Source: an uncultured Dehalococcoidia bacterium (GTDB taxonomy: Bacteria; Chloroflexota; Dehalococcoidia; Lucifugimonadales; UBA3495). From it: a stretch of DNA of 64,000 bases. The position numbers and the translations under genes were made by a program. The stretch lies in contig CATOSK010000003.1 in NCBI GenBank assembly GCA_951812535.1, positions 97,001-161,000 on the forward strand, written 5' to 3'. Under the pieces are notes generated by a model. That model had not been told where the DNA came from. It ran no database searches and saw nothing but the letters and a program-made list of their open reading frames with translations. Position 1 is the first letter of the stretch; each line of letters opens with the position of its first letter. Of the stretch, positions 45,433 to 54,731 are shown one piece after another.

Positions 45433-45573
45433 GTTAGTAACTATCTCAAAACGTACATTTCGGAGCGCGCAGTGGGGATGACGGGGCCTGGGTTCCCGCC
45501 CCCGCGTAGGCGGGGGCAGGCTCTGCGCGGGAAGGACGGGAGGAGGGCGAACGGTTCTCAGATAGCTTCTTAG
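45433..45573. mobile_element. MITE-like element, copy 2 (about 141 bp)
   Basis: The left end TTAGTAACTATCTCAAAACG and the right end, read inward CTAAGAAGCTATCTGAGAAC, are inverted repeats. The interior parallels copy 1 at 32727 (GTACATTTCGGAG, GGGGATGACGGG, CTCTGCGCGGGA, GGGAGGAGGGCGAA) with small indels. It abuts the 521-bp element with almost no gap. No open frame is present. Confidence 0.75.
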
Positions 45574-45612
45574 CGCACGGGGTCATCCAGGACGCCCGAT
45601 GGCGCGTCCTGG

Positions 45613-46401
45613 TCACTCCTCGGCCACGATGTAGTTGCGCAGCAGCCCAATGCCGTCCACGGCCACCGACACCGTGTCCCCGGGGAACATGTCCCCGTCG
45701 GCACCCTGTGTGCCCAGCATGAGGACGTCGCCAGGATGGAGCGTCGTGTAGCGGCTCATCTCCTGGATCCACGTCGCCGTGTCCCAGATCTGGTTCCGGG
45801 AACGAAAGTCCTCCCAGACCTGGCCATTGTGGCGGACCACGATGTGGAAGCCGGTGGGGTCCGCGTCCGTCACGATGTATGGGCCCATCGGCTTGAAGGT
45901 GTCACAGTTCTTGCCCCGGAACATGGTGCGGTCGTTGCCCTGCCAAACCCGCTGGCTGATGTCGTTGCCGATGGTATACCCGAAAACACAGTCCAAAGCT
46001 TCGTCCCGGGATACATTCCGGGCCCGCTTCCCCATCACCACCGCCAGTTGCCCTTCGGGCTGCACCGCTCCCGAGCAGTCCTTGGGAACCACGATGTTAT
46101 CCTCCGGGCCGATGATGGCGTGAACGGAGCGGAAGTTGGGTTCGGGGATGGCCGGGTAGTTGGGCCGAGCGCCGCGCCGGGCCGCCATACCTTCCACGTG
46201 GCCCCGATAGTTGGGACCTGCTGCGTAGAGCATCGGGGGGATGATCGGGGCGAGAATCCTCACCTGTTCCAGGGAATACCGGTTCCCCGTGTAGCTGTGA
46301 TCCCCAAGGGGATGCCCCGAGACCTCGGCCACGTGGACCTCATCGTCCTCGAGGGTCCCGAAGCTGATTGAACCGTTGTGCTCGAACCGGCACCATTTCA
46401 T
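45613..46401 (-). CDS. Fumarylacetoacetate hydrolase family protein
   Basis: 262 aa, shorter than the paralogue at 9859 and closer to the 2-hydroxyhepta-2,4-diene-1,7-dioate isomerase/acylpyruvase type. AAGPNYRGHVEGM opens the catalytic domain. Metal ligands are expected in QPEGQLAVVMGKRARNV and in GNDISQRVWQ. RGKNCDTFKPMGPYIVT and HPGDVLMLGTQGADG are typical. The ATG at 46401 is preferred; the longer frame upstream overlaps the methyltransferase gene in a non-coding frame. Confidence 0.91.
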   Translation of the reverse strand: MKWCRFEHNGSISFGTLEDDEVHVAEVSGHPLGDHSYTGNRYSLEQVRILAPIIPPMLYAAGPNYRGHVEGMAARRGARPNYPAIPEPNFRSVHAIIGPEDNIVVPKDCSGAVQPEGQLAVVMGKRARNVSRDEALDCVFGYTIGNDISQRVWQGNDRTMFRGKNCDTFKPMGPYIVTDADPTGFHIVVRHNGQVWEDFRSRNQIWDTATWIQEMSRYTTLHPGDVLMLGTQGADGDMFPGDTVSVAVDGIGLLRNYIVAEE

Positions 46402-46484
46402 CGCGGCCTCCTGCCTCGCCTTTGGGGACCTTCCAAGGTTGAGACTTGCCTTTCCGCCGGCGGTTTCTCCAATAGCGGTGTCTC

Positions 46485-47057
46485 CTAGAGGGCTTTCCGC
46501 GCCACGACCCGGGCCAGGGATTGGTCTCCGTACCAGCCTTCCCAGTAGTGCAGGATCTCCAGCGGGTCGCAGACCCTCTTGAGTTCTCCGAGATCCGCCA
46601 GGAAGCGCCGGGAGGGACGCTCGTTTCGTTCCAGGTTGGGCACGGTGAAGACCTCGGCTGCCAGGATGCCTCCCCTCGCCAACCGGTCCTGGATGCCGGG
46701 AAACAGGTCGGGCTGCCAGTAGTGAAAGCAGGTGACCAGGCTGAACTGGCCAGGGGGCAGCGGGTCCGTGTCCAGGTCGACTTCGGCGGTTTTCAGGACA
46801 TGTCCATCGGACTCCACAGCTTCCCGGGCCAGCGCCAGGCCCACCGGGGAGATATCCACCGCCGTGACGTCGAATCCGCGCAACGCCAGCCATCGGGAGA
46901 CGCGCCCCGCCCCGGCGGCGATGTCCAATGCGGGACCCCCTTGCGGGAGCCACGGCTCCATGTCGGCCACCCACTCCGGCACCCAGCCGGAAGACGATCC
47001 GGTGTAGTCGCCGGAGGCATATCGTTGATCCCAGCGGGTCCGGTCGTCGGCAGGCAT
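46485..47057 (-). CDS. Class I SAM-dependent methyltransferase
   Basis: 190 aa. Motif I is ALDIAAGAGRVSRWLA (~43-58), followed by VTAVDISPVGLALA (~64-77). The size and the HYWQPDLFPGIQDRLARGG segment resemble the TehB/thiopurine-methyltransferase-like small-molecule group. The substrate is unknown. It lies 83 bp upstream of the FAH gene on the same strand and may be co-transcribed with it. Confidence 0.85.
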   Translation of the reverse strand: MPADDRTRWDQRYASGDYTGSSSGWVPEWVADMEPWLPQGGPALDIAAGAGRVSRWLALRGFDVTAVDISPVGLALAREAVESDGHVLKTAEVDLDTDPLPPGQFSLVTCFHYWQPDLFPGIQDRLARGGILAAEVFTVPNLERNERPSRRFLADLGELKRVCDPLEILHYWEGWYGDQSLARVVARKAL

Positions 47058-47269
47058 AGCGCCTCCCAGGTTGAGCGGCTAAGTTAGTGTGGCGGCGTCA
47101 GGACCCCGCCCAGGGCAATCGCATTTGGGTTCTCGAAGACCCATTGACGCTCACGATCCAGCCGCCCCCCTGATGAAGTGGGGATGGAAAGTCGAGAGGT
47201 TACCCAAGTCAATAGTTGACAATACGGTATATGGGTATCGGACTGCGGCACCTGCATGGTGGTAATCTT

Positions 47270-47629
47270 TCAAATGCGACAGCCTTGGGACTCCGCCCAG
47301 AAGGTGTCCACCGCCGCGTCGGGAAGCAGGAACTCGAAGCCGTTGCGCTCGGCGTACTGGCGGTCGAGGTCGGTGTCCCCGATGTGGTAGTAGACGTCGG
47401 CATCGAACTCGGATTTGACCTGATCGAGCTGGTGTTTCAACACCGTAAATTCGACGAGGATTTCAGCATTGCTCCAGATGCGCTGCTGGTTCCGAACGAT
47501 GCGGTCGGAGCAACTGCCGATGATAAATCCCTGGCGCCGGGCGTTCCGCACCATATCCAAGGTGACGCAGCCGGGCGGGTCGCCCACTTCCAGGGTGCCG
47601 TCGATGTCGAAACTGATGAGCTTTGCCAA
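47270..47629 (-). CDS. Small HAD-superfamily hydrolase
   Basis: 119 aa. Motif I is SFDIDGTLE (nucleophile D8 and acid D10), and the late YHIGDTDLDRQYAERNGFEFL is motif IV. No cap domain is present, and the protein is shorter than most HAD phosphatases. It could be a minimal phosphatase or a decayed one; motif II/III positions (SCSD and K/R) are only loosely matched. It follows the thiolase-like gene by 72 bp on the same strand. Confidence 0.75.
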   Translation of the reverse strand: MAKLISFDIDGTLEVGDPPGCVTLDMVRNARRQGFIIGSCSDRIVRNQQRIWSNAEILVEFTVLKHQLDQVKSEFDADVYYHIGDTDLDRQYAERNGFEFLLPDAAVDTFWAESQGCRI

Positions 47630-47701
47630 GAAGGACCCTCCGTTGAACTGGTCGTTGCCGGGGCGGCTGGATCGGTTGGCTGGGATGTTTCGATTGGGTG
47701 T

Positions 47702-49018
47702 CTAGCTGGGTTCCTTCCCGAGCATTATCCAGCCGCCGCTCGAAGGCGTCGTGAAGGCGCACAGGGCCGTTTCGCAGCGAACCTGCACCTGCCTCTCTCC
47801 CGCGGTCCCCCGAAGCTGCTGGATGCTGTCGGTGTACATGGAGGTGCGGGTGCGGCCATTCCCCAGGTTGCCCCCGCTGGAGCTGAAGGGATGGGGACCT
47901 TCGACGCGAATGTCTCCAGCATAAAAGGGGAAGGCGTCGCCGCGCTTGACCCCGTGCCACTGGAAGGCTTCCAGGAAGAACTGGGTCATGGTGGCGTAGC
48001 CGTCATAGGGATTGAAGATGTCCACGTCCGCCGGACCCAGGCCCGCACCCTCGTACATCCGAGCGGCGGCACGGTCGGTCCACATCTCGATTTCGTCCAG
48101 GTCCGGCTGGGTAGTGCGGTTCCGGAAGTTGTGCTGGGAGTGGTTGAGGACGTAAACGGGAGACTGCTTCATGTCCCGAGCCCGTTCCGCCGTGGTGAAG
48201 AGATAGGCAGCCGAGGCGTTTACGGGGCGGTCGCAGTCCCAGATGCGCAACGGGTTGAGGATGTACCGGGAGGTCTCGTACTCCTCGCGGTTGATCATCT
48301 CCACGCCGTGGTTGTAGTTGAAGCCCCAGGGAGTCATCAGGCCGTTGCGGTGCTGGTTCATGACGAAAGGAGCAAGGTCGTCGTGATGGCCGCCGTACTT
48401 AAGGCAGTACTGGTTGTGGGGAAAGATATTGATGAAGTCGTTGCCACCGTGGTTTCCCCAGGGCACGGTCCACTGCCGAGCGCCCCGCGCGTAATCGTCC
48501 GCGTTCTCCCCGCCGCGCCGGTAGCGGCCTTCCAGGTTTCCGGTGGGATAAATGACGAGGCAGGTGTTGCACAGCCCGTCCCCCACCGCCTGCGACGCCC
48601 AACCGACCATCTCGCCGATGGTGGGCACGTTGTCGGGGGCATACCGAATGTTGGGGAAGCCCATCTGCTGGATAAGCCACTGGGCATTGATGAGGGTCAG
48701 GCCCCATTCGGAGTCGTAGGGCGGGTCGAAATAGGGGCGGGGGGCCCACTGGGAGGAGGAACCGCCACTGGCTCCGGCGATGTGGCTCTGGCACACAATG
48801 ATCCCATCCACGTCGTCAATGGTGACGCCGGCCTCGTCCATGGCCTTCTGGCAGGCGAGGATGGTGAATGCGCCCAGGGTACGATCCATGTCTACGCCGT
48901 CCCAACGGCGGTCCACGGGAGAGTGTCCGACACCGGCCACCGCGACCTTGCCGCGGTGTTCCCAAACTCCCAGGCCGTCTCGGTCACGGCGCCAGCGGTA
49001 GTCGCTCTGACTGGTCAT
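47702..49018 (-). CDS. Thiolase-like protein (SCP-x/Ltp2-type)
   Basis: 438 aa. The thiolase fold is seen in KVAVAGVGHSPVDRR, CQKAMDEAGVTIDDVDGI, the C-terminal GLGPADVDIFNPYDGYATMTQFFLEAF and SSGGNLGNGRTRTSMY. A classic N-terminal catalytic cysteine is not evident where thiolases have it, which matches the non-thiolytic SCP-x/Ltp2 group. Ltp2 acts with a DUF35 partner as a retro-aldolase in steroid side-chain degradation. The DUF35 gene lies just upstream (49088), so a two-subunit aldolase is the best inference; the substrate is unknown. Confidence 0.88.
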   Translation of the reverse strand: MTSQSDYRWRRDRDGLGVWEHRGKVAVAGVGHSPVDRRWDGVDMDRTLGAFTILACQKAMDEAGVTIDDVDGIIVCQSHIAGASGGSSSQWAPRPYFDPPYDSEWGLTLINAQWLIQQMGFPNIRYAPDNVPTIGEMVGWASQAVGDGLCNTCLVIYPTGNLEGRYRRGGENADDYARGARQWTVPWGNHGGNDFINIFPHNQYCLKYGGHHDDLAPFVMNQHRNGLMTPWGFNYNHGVEMINREEYETSRYILNPLRIWDCDRPVNASAAYLFTTAERARDMKQSPVYVLNHSQHNFRNRTTQPDLDEIEMWTDRAAARMYEGAGLGPADVDIFNPYDGYATMTQFFLEAFQWHGVKRGDAFPFYAGDIRVEGPHPFSSSGGNLGNGRTRTSMYTDSIQQLRGTAGERQVQVRCETALCAFTTPSSGGWIMLGKEPS

Positions 49019-49087
49019 GGCATGTCCTCAAAAATCTATTTGTGAAAGGGGAGAAAACAGGAAGCGCAGAATACGACCGGACGGGAA

Positions 49088-49498
49088 CTACCCAATAACC
49101 CGCCATTCGTGGATCAACTGGCCGGGCGCAACTTCCTCGAAGGTAACTTCCACGGCAGCACCGACGGGAACCTGGTAAGGCGGGGTTCCGGGGAGGTTAG
49201 AGTAGAAGTTAACCGACGTATCTTCGTCGAGGGTGACCATCGCCAAGTTATAGGGCTGATCCGGCATACGGCGATTCAACCGCCCGTCTTCGATGACGAT
49301 GTAGGTGGCGACGTGACCCTTCCCCTCAACCTCTTTCCACCCGAGCTGTTCCGCCGAGCCACAGACCTGGCAACTGGCTTGAGGCGGATACTGGAGCTTG
49401 TTGCAGGCAGTACAGTTCTGGAGAACCAGGCGGCGTTCATTGACCGCGTCCCAGAAGGGTTTGCTGAGGTCGTCGGCGACAGGGATAACCTTGGGCAT
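49088..49498 (-). CDS. DUF35 OB-fold protein with zinc ribbon (thiolase partner)
   Basis: 136 aa. A rubredoxin-like zinc ribbon with C29, C32, C43 and C46 (NCTACNKLQYPP, ASCQVCGS) is followed by an OB-fold that contains GKGHVATYIVI. DUF35 proteins bind acyl-CoA and pair with SCP-x/Ltp2-type thiolases; here the partner starts 69 bp downstream on the same strand. The gene reaches almost to the tRNA region on its upstream side. Confidence 0.92.
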   Translation of the reverse strand: MPKVIPVADDLSKPFWDAVNERRLVLQNCTACNKLQYPPQASCQVCGSAEQLGWKEVEGKGHVATYIVIEDGRLNRRMPDQPYNLAMVTLDEDTSVNFYSNLPGTPPYQVPVGAAVEVTFEEVAPGQLIHEWRVIG

Positions 49499-49593
49499 CG
49501 TCTTGCTCCACGAAAGGGTTCACGCTGCGGGGTACGGGGAACATGCGACGACGCTGAACCCCGAGACCCATCGCAGAATAGAACAGGTTCCAA

Positions 49594-49621
49594 GGGCTGT
49601 CAACGCCGGGCTGTCAACGCC
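49594..49621 (+). repeat. 14-bp tandem duplication at the tRNA 5' end
   Basis: GGGCTGTCAACGCC occurs at 49594-49607 and again, without a gap, at 49608-49621. The second copy includes the acceptor 5' strand of the tRNA. This could be replication slippage or the scar of an integration/excision event at the tRNA. Confidence 0.85.
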
Positions 49622-49687
49622 GCTCGGCGGCAGAGCGGGCGCTTCATTAGCGCCAGGTCACTGGTTCGAGCCCAGTCGTTGCCACCA
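49613..49687 (+). tRNA. tRNA with CAT anticodon (elongator Met or Ile-CAT)
   Basis: A cloverleaf can be drawn by hand. Acceptor 49613-49619 pairs with 49677-49683 with one mismatch at 2:71. The D-stem is GCTC/GAGC with a 7-nt loop. The anticodon stem GGCGC/GCGCC encloses loop TTCATTA (anticodon CAT at 49645-49647). The T-stem ACTGG/CCAGT encloses TTCGAGC. The discriminator is A, and CCA is encoded. The anticodon stem lacks the three G-C pairs of initiators and the first pair is G-C, so it is not initiator-like. A lysidine-modified tRNA-Ile is the alternative. Confidence 0.85.
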
Positions 49688-50194
49688 ACCGGAAGATATC
49701 AACAGCCTACGCGTTGAGCTTCTCCTGGCCCAGTAGCCAGTCCCTCGTGCCGCATGGCGAAAGCGCACCGTGGACGGAGGTCATTCACTTCACACTAAGC
49801 TTGCCTGGGCCAGGTTGCCTCATCAGGTATCCTGGCTGTCCGAAGTCTTCGGCCATACACCGTCCGGCAATCTTGCCATACTGCCTCAGGAAGGCCGGCC
49901 GCATCACTCCTCGACATGATATTCCAACAGCGTCGTTCACCTGGCGCTCACCACCCGATTGCCGACATGAGCTCCATGCTAGCCGCTGACCGATTGTCCC
50001 TGCCGACGATGGAGCGCCACAACGCTTGGGCGCGCCAGGATGAGCAGGGCCGGGGAAACGAAGGCTATGATATCATTGTGCCCTGCAACATGTTCCATAT
50101 CTCGCGTGGAGGGATAGGCATAAAGTCCGACTCCTGCGGGGTAGAAGAGGACTTCGCCTTCACCAAAGGGGCATAGTTGAAGGGGTGACCCGAA

Positions 50195-50776
50195 ATGACT
50201 GGGAAACTGGGATTGGCCGTTTTATTGGTGCCCACCGCCATCATAGTAGTAGTCGCCTTGGGTTTGCTGGTCGCCCGGTCAAGTGGAGCGGGCCAACCCA
50301 AAGTAGGCTTGACGGCTGAGGCGGCGCTGGAATCGCCGTCCGGCGACTCCATGGGAACCGTTAGATTCCGGCAAGCCGCCACTGGAGTGTTGGTAATGGC
50401 CGACGTGAAGGGGCTGACCCCGGGCGGCCACGCATTCATTATCCACGAGGCCGGCGCATGTACTCCCGACTTTAGCGCCGCCGGTGACCACTTCAACCCC
50501 GCTGATGTGCAACATGGCTTAGTCCATCCGGCCTGGAAAGGTGACGAATCGGGAGGGGGACACGGCGGCGACCTGCCCAACATCTACGCCGCTGCCGACG
50601 GCTCGGCACGCGCCGATTTCTTTGCCGTTGGCGTCACACTGGACATGGGCCCACGCCATTCATTGTTCGACGCTGACAACTCCGCCATCATTGTGCACGA
50701 AAAGCCGGATTCCTATGGAGAAGGAGAGTCGGACACAGGCAACCGGGTAGCCTGCGGGGTCATTAGGCCCAGATAG
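50195..50776 (+). CDS. Membrane-anchored Cu/Zn superoxide dismutase-like protein with a replaced copper ligand
   Basis: 193 aa. An N-terminal hydrophobic segment (~6-27) anchors or exports the protein. The SOD domain retains H84, H99 and H168 as copper ligands, H99, H107, H123 and D126 as zinc ligands, the disulfide pair C89/C187, and the active-site arginine R184. In the first ligand motif, normally GFHxHE, the sequence reads HAFIIHE, so the first copper histidine is Ile82. Related natural variants such as B. subtilis YojM also lack copper ligands and show little dismutase activity. A GAAGGGGTGA precedes the ATG. Confidence 0.88.
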   Translation: MTGKLGLAVLLVPTAIIVVVALGLLVARSSGAGQPKVGLTAEAALESPSGDSMGTVRFRQAATGVLVMADVKGLTPGGHAFIIHEAGACTPDFSAAGDHFNPADVQHGLVHPAWKGDESGGGHGGDLPNIYAAADGSARADFFAVGVTLDMGPRHSLFDADNSAIIVHEKPDSYGEGESDTGNRVACGVIRPR

Positions 50777-50901
50777 GAATGGTGCGCCTGCGGAGGGATT
50801 AGCTAGTCCATAAGGCCTTCGCAACATACCGACGACGGGAGGAGGGGGAAAGGACCGAGTCAGACTTTACGCGATTGCCCTGGACCAATCCCGGTCCGCT
50901 A

Positions 50902-52919
<2,018 letters not shown>

Positions 52920-52926
52920 AACCAGA

Positions 52927-52952
52927 ACGCCCCCCGGAACTTCGGGGGGCGT
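52927..52952 (+). terminator. Hairpin after thiC
   Basis: A 10-bp perfect stem (52927-52936 with 52943-52952) lies 7 bp beyond the thiC stop. It lacks a T-run and may act in tandem with the stronger terminator downstream. Confidence 0.6.
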
Positions 52953-52970
52953 AACCTCAAGGCAAAGCAA

Positions 52971-53000
52971 AGAGCGTCCCGAAATCGGGACGCTCTTTTA
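52971..53000 (+). terminator. Strong intrinsic terminator downstream of thiC
   Basis: A 12-bp perfect stem (52971-52982 with 52985-52996) with a 2-nt apical gap is followed by TTTT. It separates thiC from the convergent gene at 53021. Confidence 0.85.
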
Positions 53001-53020
53001 CGTCAGGGTGTTGGGACGGT

Positions 53021-53491
53021 CTACATGCCGACGCGGATCAGGTCCTTTTCAATGGCCTCGGTCCGCAGGTCGCCTTCCTCTCCCAAGTGGGTCTTGATGT
53101 CGGCGATGGCCAGCTCGATCATGTCAGCGTCCAGCGCATCAGCCGCATTGGGGTGGCCGGCGTCGGCCAGGTACTCCGCGGCCTTTTCCCGGATCTGGTC
53201 CAGGGACCACTCGACCTGTCCCTCGATGTCCCGGATTTCGTCAGGGAACTCGACGTGGGAGCCGCCAGCGCCCAGCTTGTCGTAGCCGCCCTTGTGCCAG
53301 TGGCCCCGGGGGCCGTGGGGGTCGAAGCGGATGATCTCCTCCTTGTTGACGTCAACGCCGAAGGTGGGCCCTCCCATCTTGCTCTTCAAGCAGCGCAGAG
53401 GCCACAGGTAAAGGGAAACTTCCTCGGTCTTGGAAAGCCGACGCACCAGGACGTGGCCCAGGTACGACTCTCCATCGATCATGGTTGCCAT
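53021..53491 (-). CDS. Hypothetical protein
   Basis: 156 aa, no family recognised. The protein is soluble and acidic. Its first half has ESYLGHVLVRRLSKTEEVSLY and a Gly/His-rich DPHGPRGHWHKGGYDKLGAG. The second half is helical, with SLDQIREKAAEYL and MIELAIADIKTHLGEEGDL. GAGGAGGATTTGAT before the ATG at 53491 strongly supports the start. It stands alone between thiC and the PAC2 gene. Confidence 0.75.
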   Translation of the reverse strand: MATMIDGESYLGHVLVRRLSKTEEVSLYLWPLRCLKSKMGGPTFGVDVNKEEIIRFDPHGPRGHWHKGGYDKLGAGGSHVEFPDEIRDIEGQVEWSLDQIREKAAEYLADAGHPNAADALDADMIELAIADIKTHLGEEGDLRTEAIEKDLIRVGM

Positions 53492-53605
53492 ATCAAATCC
53501 TCCTCGGTTCCGATAAGTGAAGCGATCGCGCGGCCCAATCTTAACACAACGCCGTTGCCATCGCATTCGGTGTATAGCCGGGACCCGGTGAACGGCAAAA
53601 AAGAA

Positions 53606-53627
53606 AGCCCCGGCGCCGGCCGGGGCT
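53606..53627 (-). terminator. Intrinsic terminator of the PAC2 gene
   Basis: A 9-bp perfect stem (53606-53614 with 53619-53627) lies downstream of the minus-strand PAC2 gene. On that strand it is followed by TTTCTTTTTT, a proper uridine tract. Confidence 0.85.
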
Positions 53628-53651
53628 AACGGAGCTGGGCGGAACGGACTC

Positions 53652-54554
53652 TTATTCCTCGGCATCCATGCGTTGCCCAAGTTCATCGAGGAAGCTCTCG
53701 ATTTCCGGAGAAAGGTCCACCGTCTCGGCCTTTTCCGCCGGCTTGCTTTCGTCCGCGTCTTCCTGGGCATCGTAATAGGCTTCCATCTGCTGGATGAGCT
53801 GTTTCAGCTCGGAGTTTTTCTCCACCGCCGAGTTCAGCTCCCGGTACTGCCGCTGTCCGCGCCGGACCGGAGCCAGGTCCGACGGGATGTTGGCGTACAC
53901 CGAGGACAGCACCTCGATCATGCGGGAGGTGCCGGTGTAGTCCTCTTCCAGCTGGAGGTACTGGGGAAGATGCACCATGAAGTTGATGGACTCGACCCCC
54001 ATCTTGTCGATGCCTTCCGAAACCAGGTTCATGATGGTGGTCGGCCCCTGGTAGGTGCTGCGGCGCATCTTGAAGTTGGGCACTTCCTTGATCTGCGGCA
54101 CGTCACCCAGGGAGCCCGTCACCAGCAGCGGCCGGGTGTGGGGAACAGCGTCGTACATCGCTCCCACACGGCAGTAACGGCCGACATCGAAATGCCTTAT
54201 CACCGCCAGGATGGAGTCGGTGTACTCCTCACTGTTGGCGTGGGGTTCCATCAAGTGGAGGAACAGGTAATCCGGCCCATCTTCCGAATGGCTGTACCGG
54301 ATGAAACTGTTGGGGACCGTCACTTCCCGCTGGCCGTTGACGAGGCGCATGTTGGGACGGTAACGGGTGAAGTCGAAGAACTTTCCCGGGCGTTCCAGCC
54401 TCCCCAATTCCTCGGAACCCAGGAAACGTTCCAGCCTCCCCAGTGTAAGAGTCCCTACGCTGCCGACGTCCACCCAGGGGCGCACCATGGCGAAGACGTG
54501 GGGATTCTTAAGGTCGGGGACCGGTTCATCTAACTGAAAAACACCAATATTCAT
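53652..54554 (-). CDS. PAC2 family protein
   Basis: 300 aa. The PAC2 (proteasome assembly chaperone 2-like) fold is indicated by NPHVFAMVRPWVDVGSVGTLTLGRLERFL at the N-terminus and by the middle LLVTGSLGD and GPTTIMNLVSEGIDKMGV. The C-terminus (~240-300) is a charged, probably coiled-coil tail (QMEAYYDAQEDADESKPAEK) as seen in actinobacterial and Chloroflexi homologues. The function is unknown in most bacteria. Start ATG at 54554 has no strong Shine-Dalgarno. It is divergent from the MFS gene at 54732. Confidence 0.87.
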   Translation of the reverse strand: MNIGVFQLDEPVPDLKNPHVFAMVRPWVDVGSVGTLTLGRLERFLGSEELGRLERPGKFFDFTRYRPNMRLVNGQREVTVPNSFIRYSHSEDGPDYLFLHLMEPHANSEEYTDSILAVIRHFDVGRYCRVGAMYDAVPHTRPLLVTGSLGDVPQIKEVPNFKMRRSTYQGPTTIMNLVSEGIDKMGVESINFMVHLPQYLQLEEDYTGTSRMIEVLSSVYANIPSDLAPVRRGQRQYRELNSAVEKNSELKQLIQQMEAYYDAQEDADESKPAEKAETVDLSPEIESFLDELGQRMDAEE

Positions 54555-54731
54555 AATTGCATTTTGTCAGAATACACTTTCAGTTTCAAGTGCAGGCCGG
54601 CGCAGTCAGGCTTCGCCCGCGCCGCGCGGATGGCCGCCGTTACGGGGCACGGCTCGCACCGTCTCGGAATCCCGCTGTGTTAGACTCCCCTTCAACCGTG
54701 TCCCGTCCCTCCCTATGGTTTCGATTTTCGT

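Larger units (their letters stand above)
49499..50194. other. Intergenic region containing a tRNA gene
   Basis: Apart from the tRNA at 49613-49687 and its 14-bp tandem duplication, I see no gene. Frames in 49714-50176 are short and have no family signature. The last ~60 bp precede the SOD-like gene and should hold its promoter. Confidence 0.45.

Noticed and set aside
47216-49045. A 609-codon plus-strand frame opposite the HAD and thiolase-like genes
   Set aside because: It is antisense to genes with clear motifs and shows the Val/Gly/His-rich composition typical of antisense frames here.
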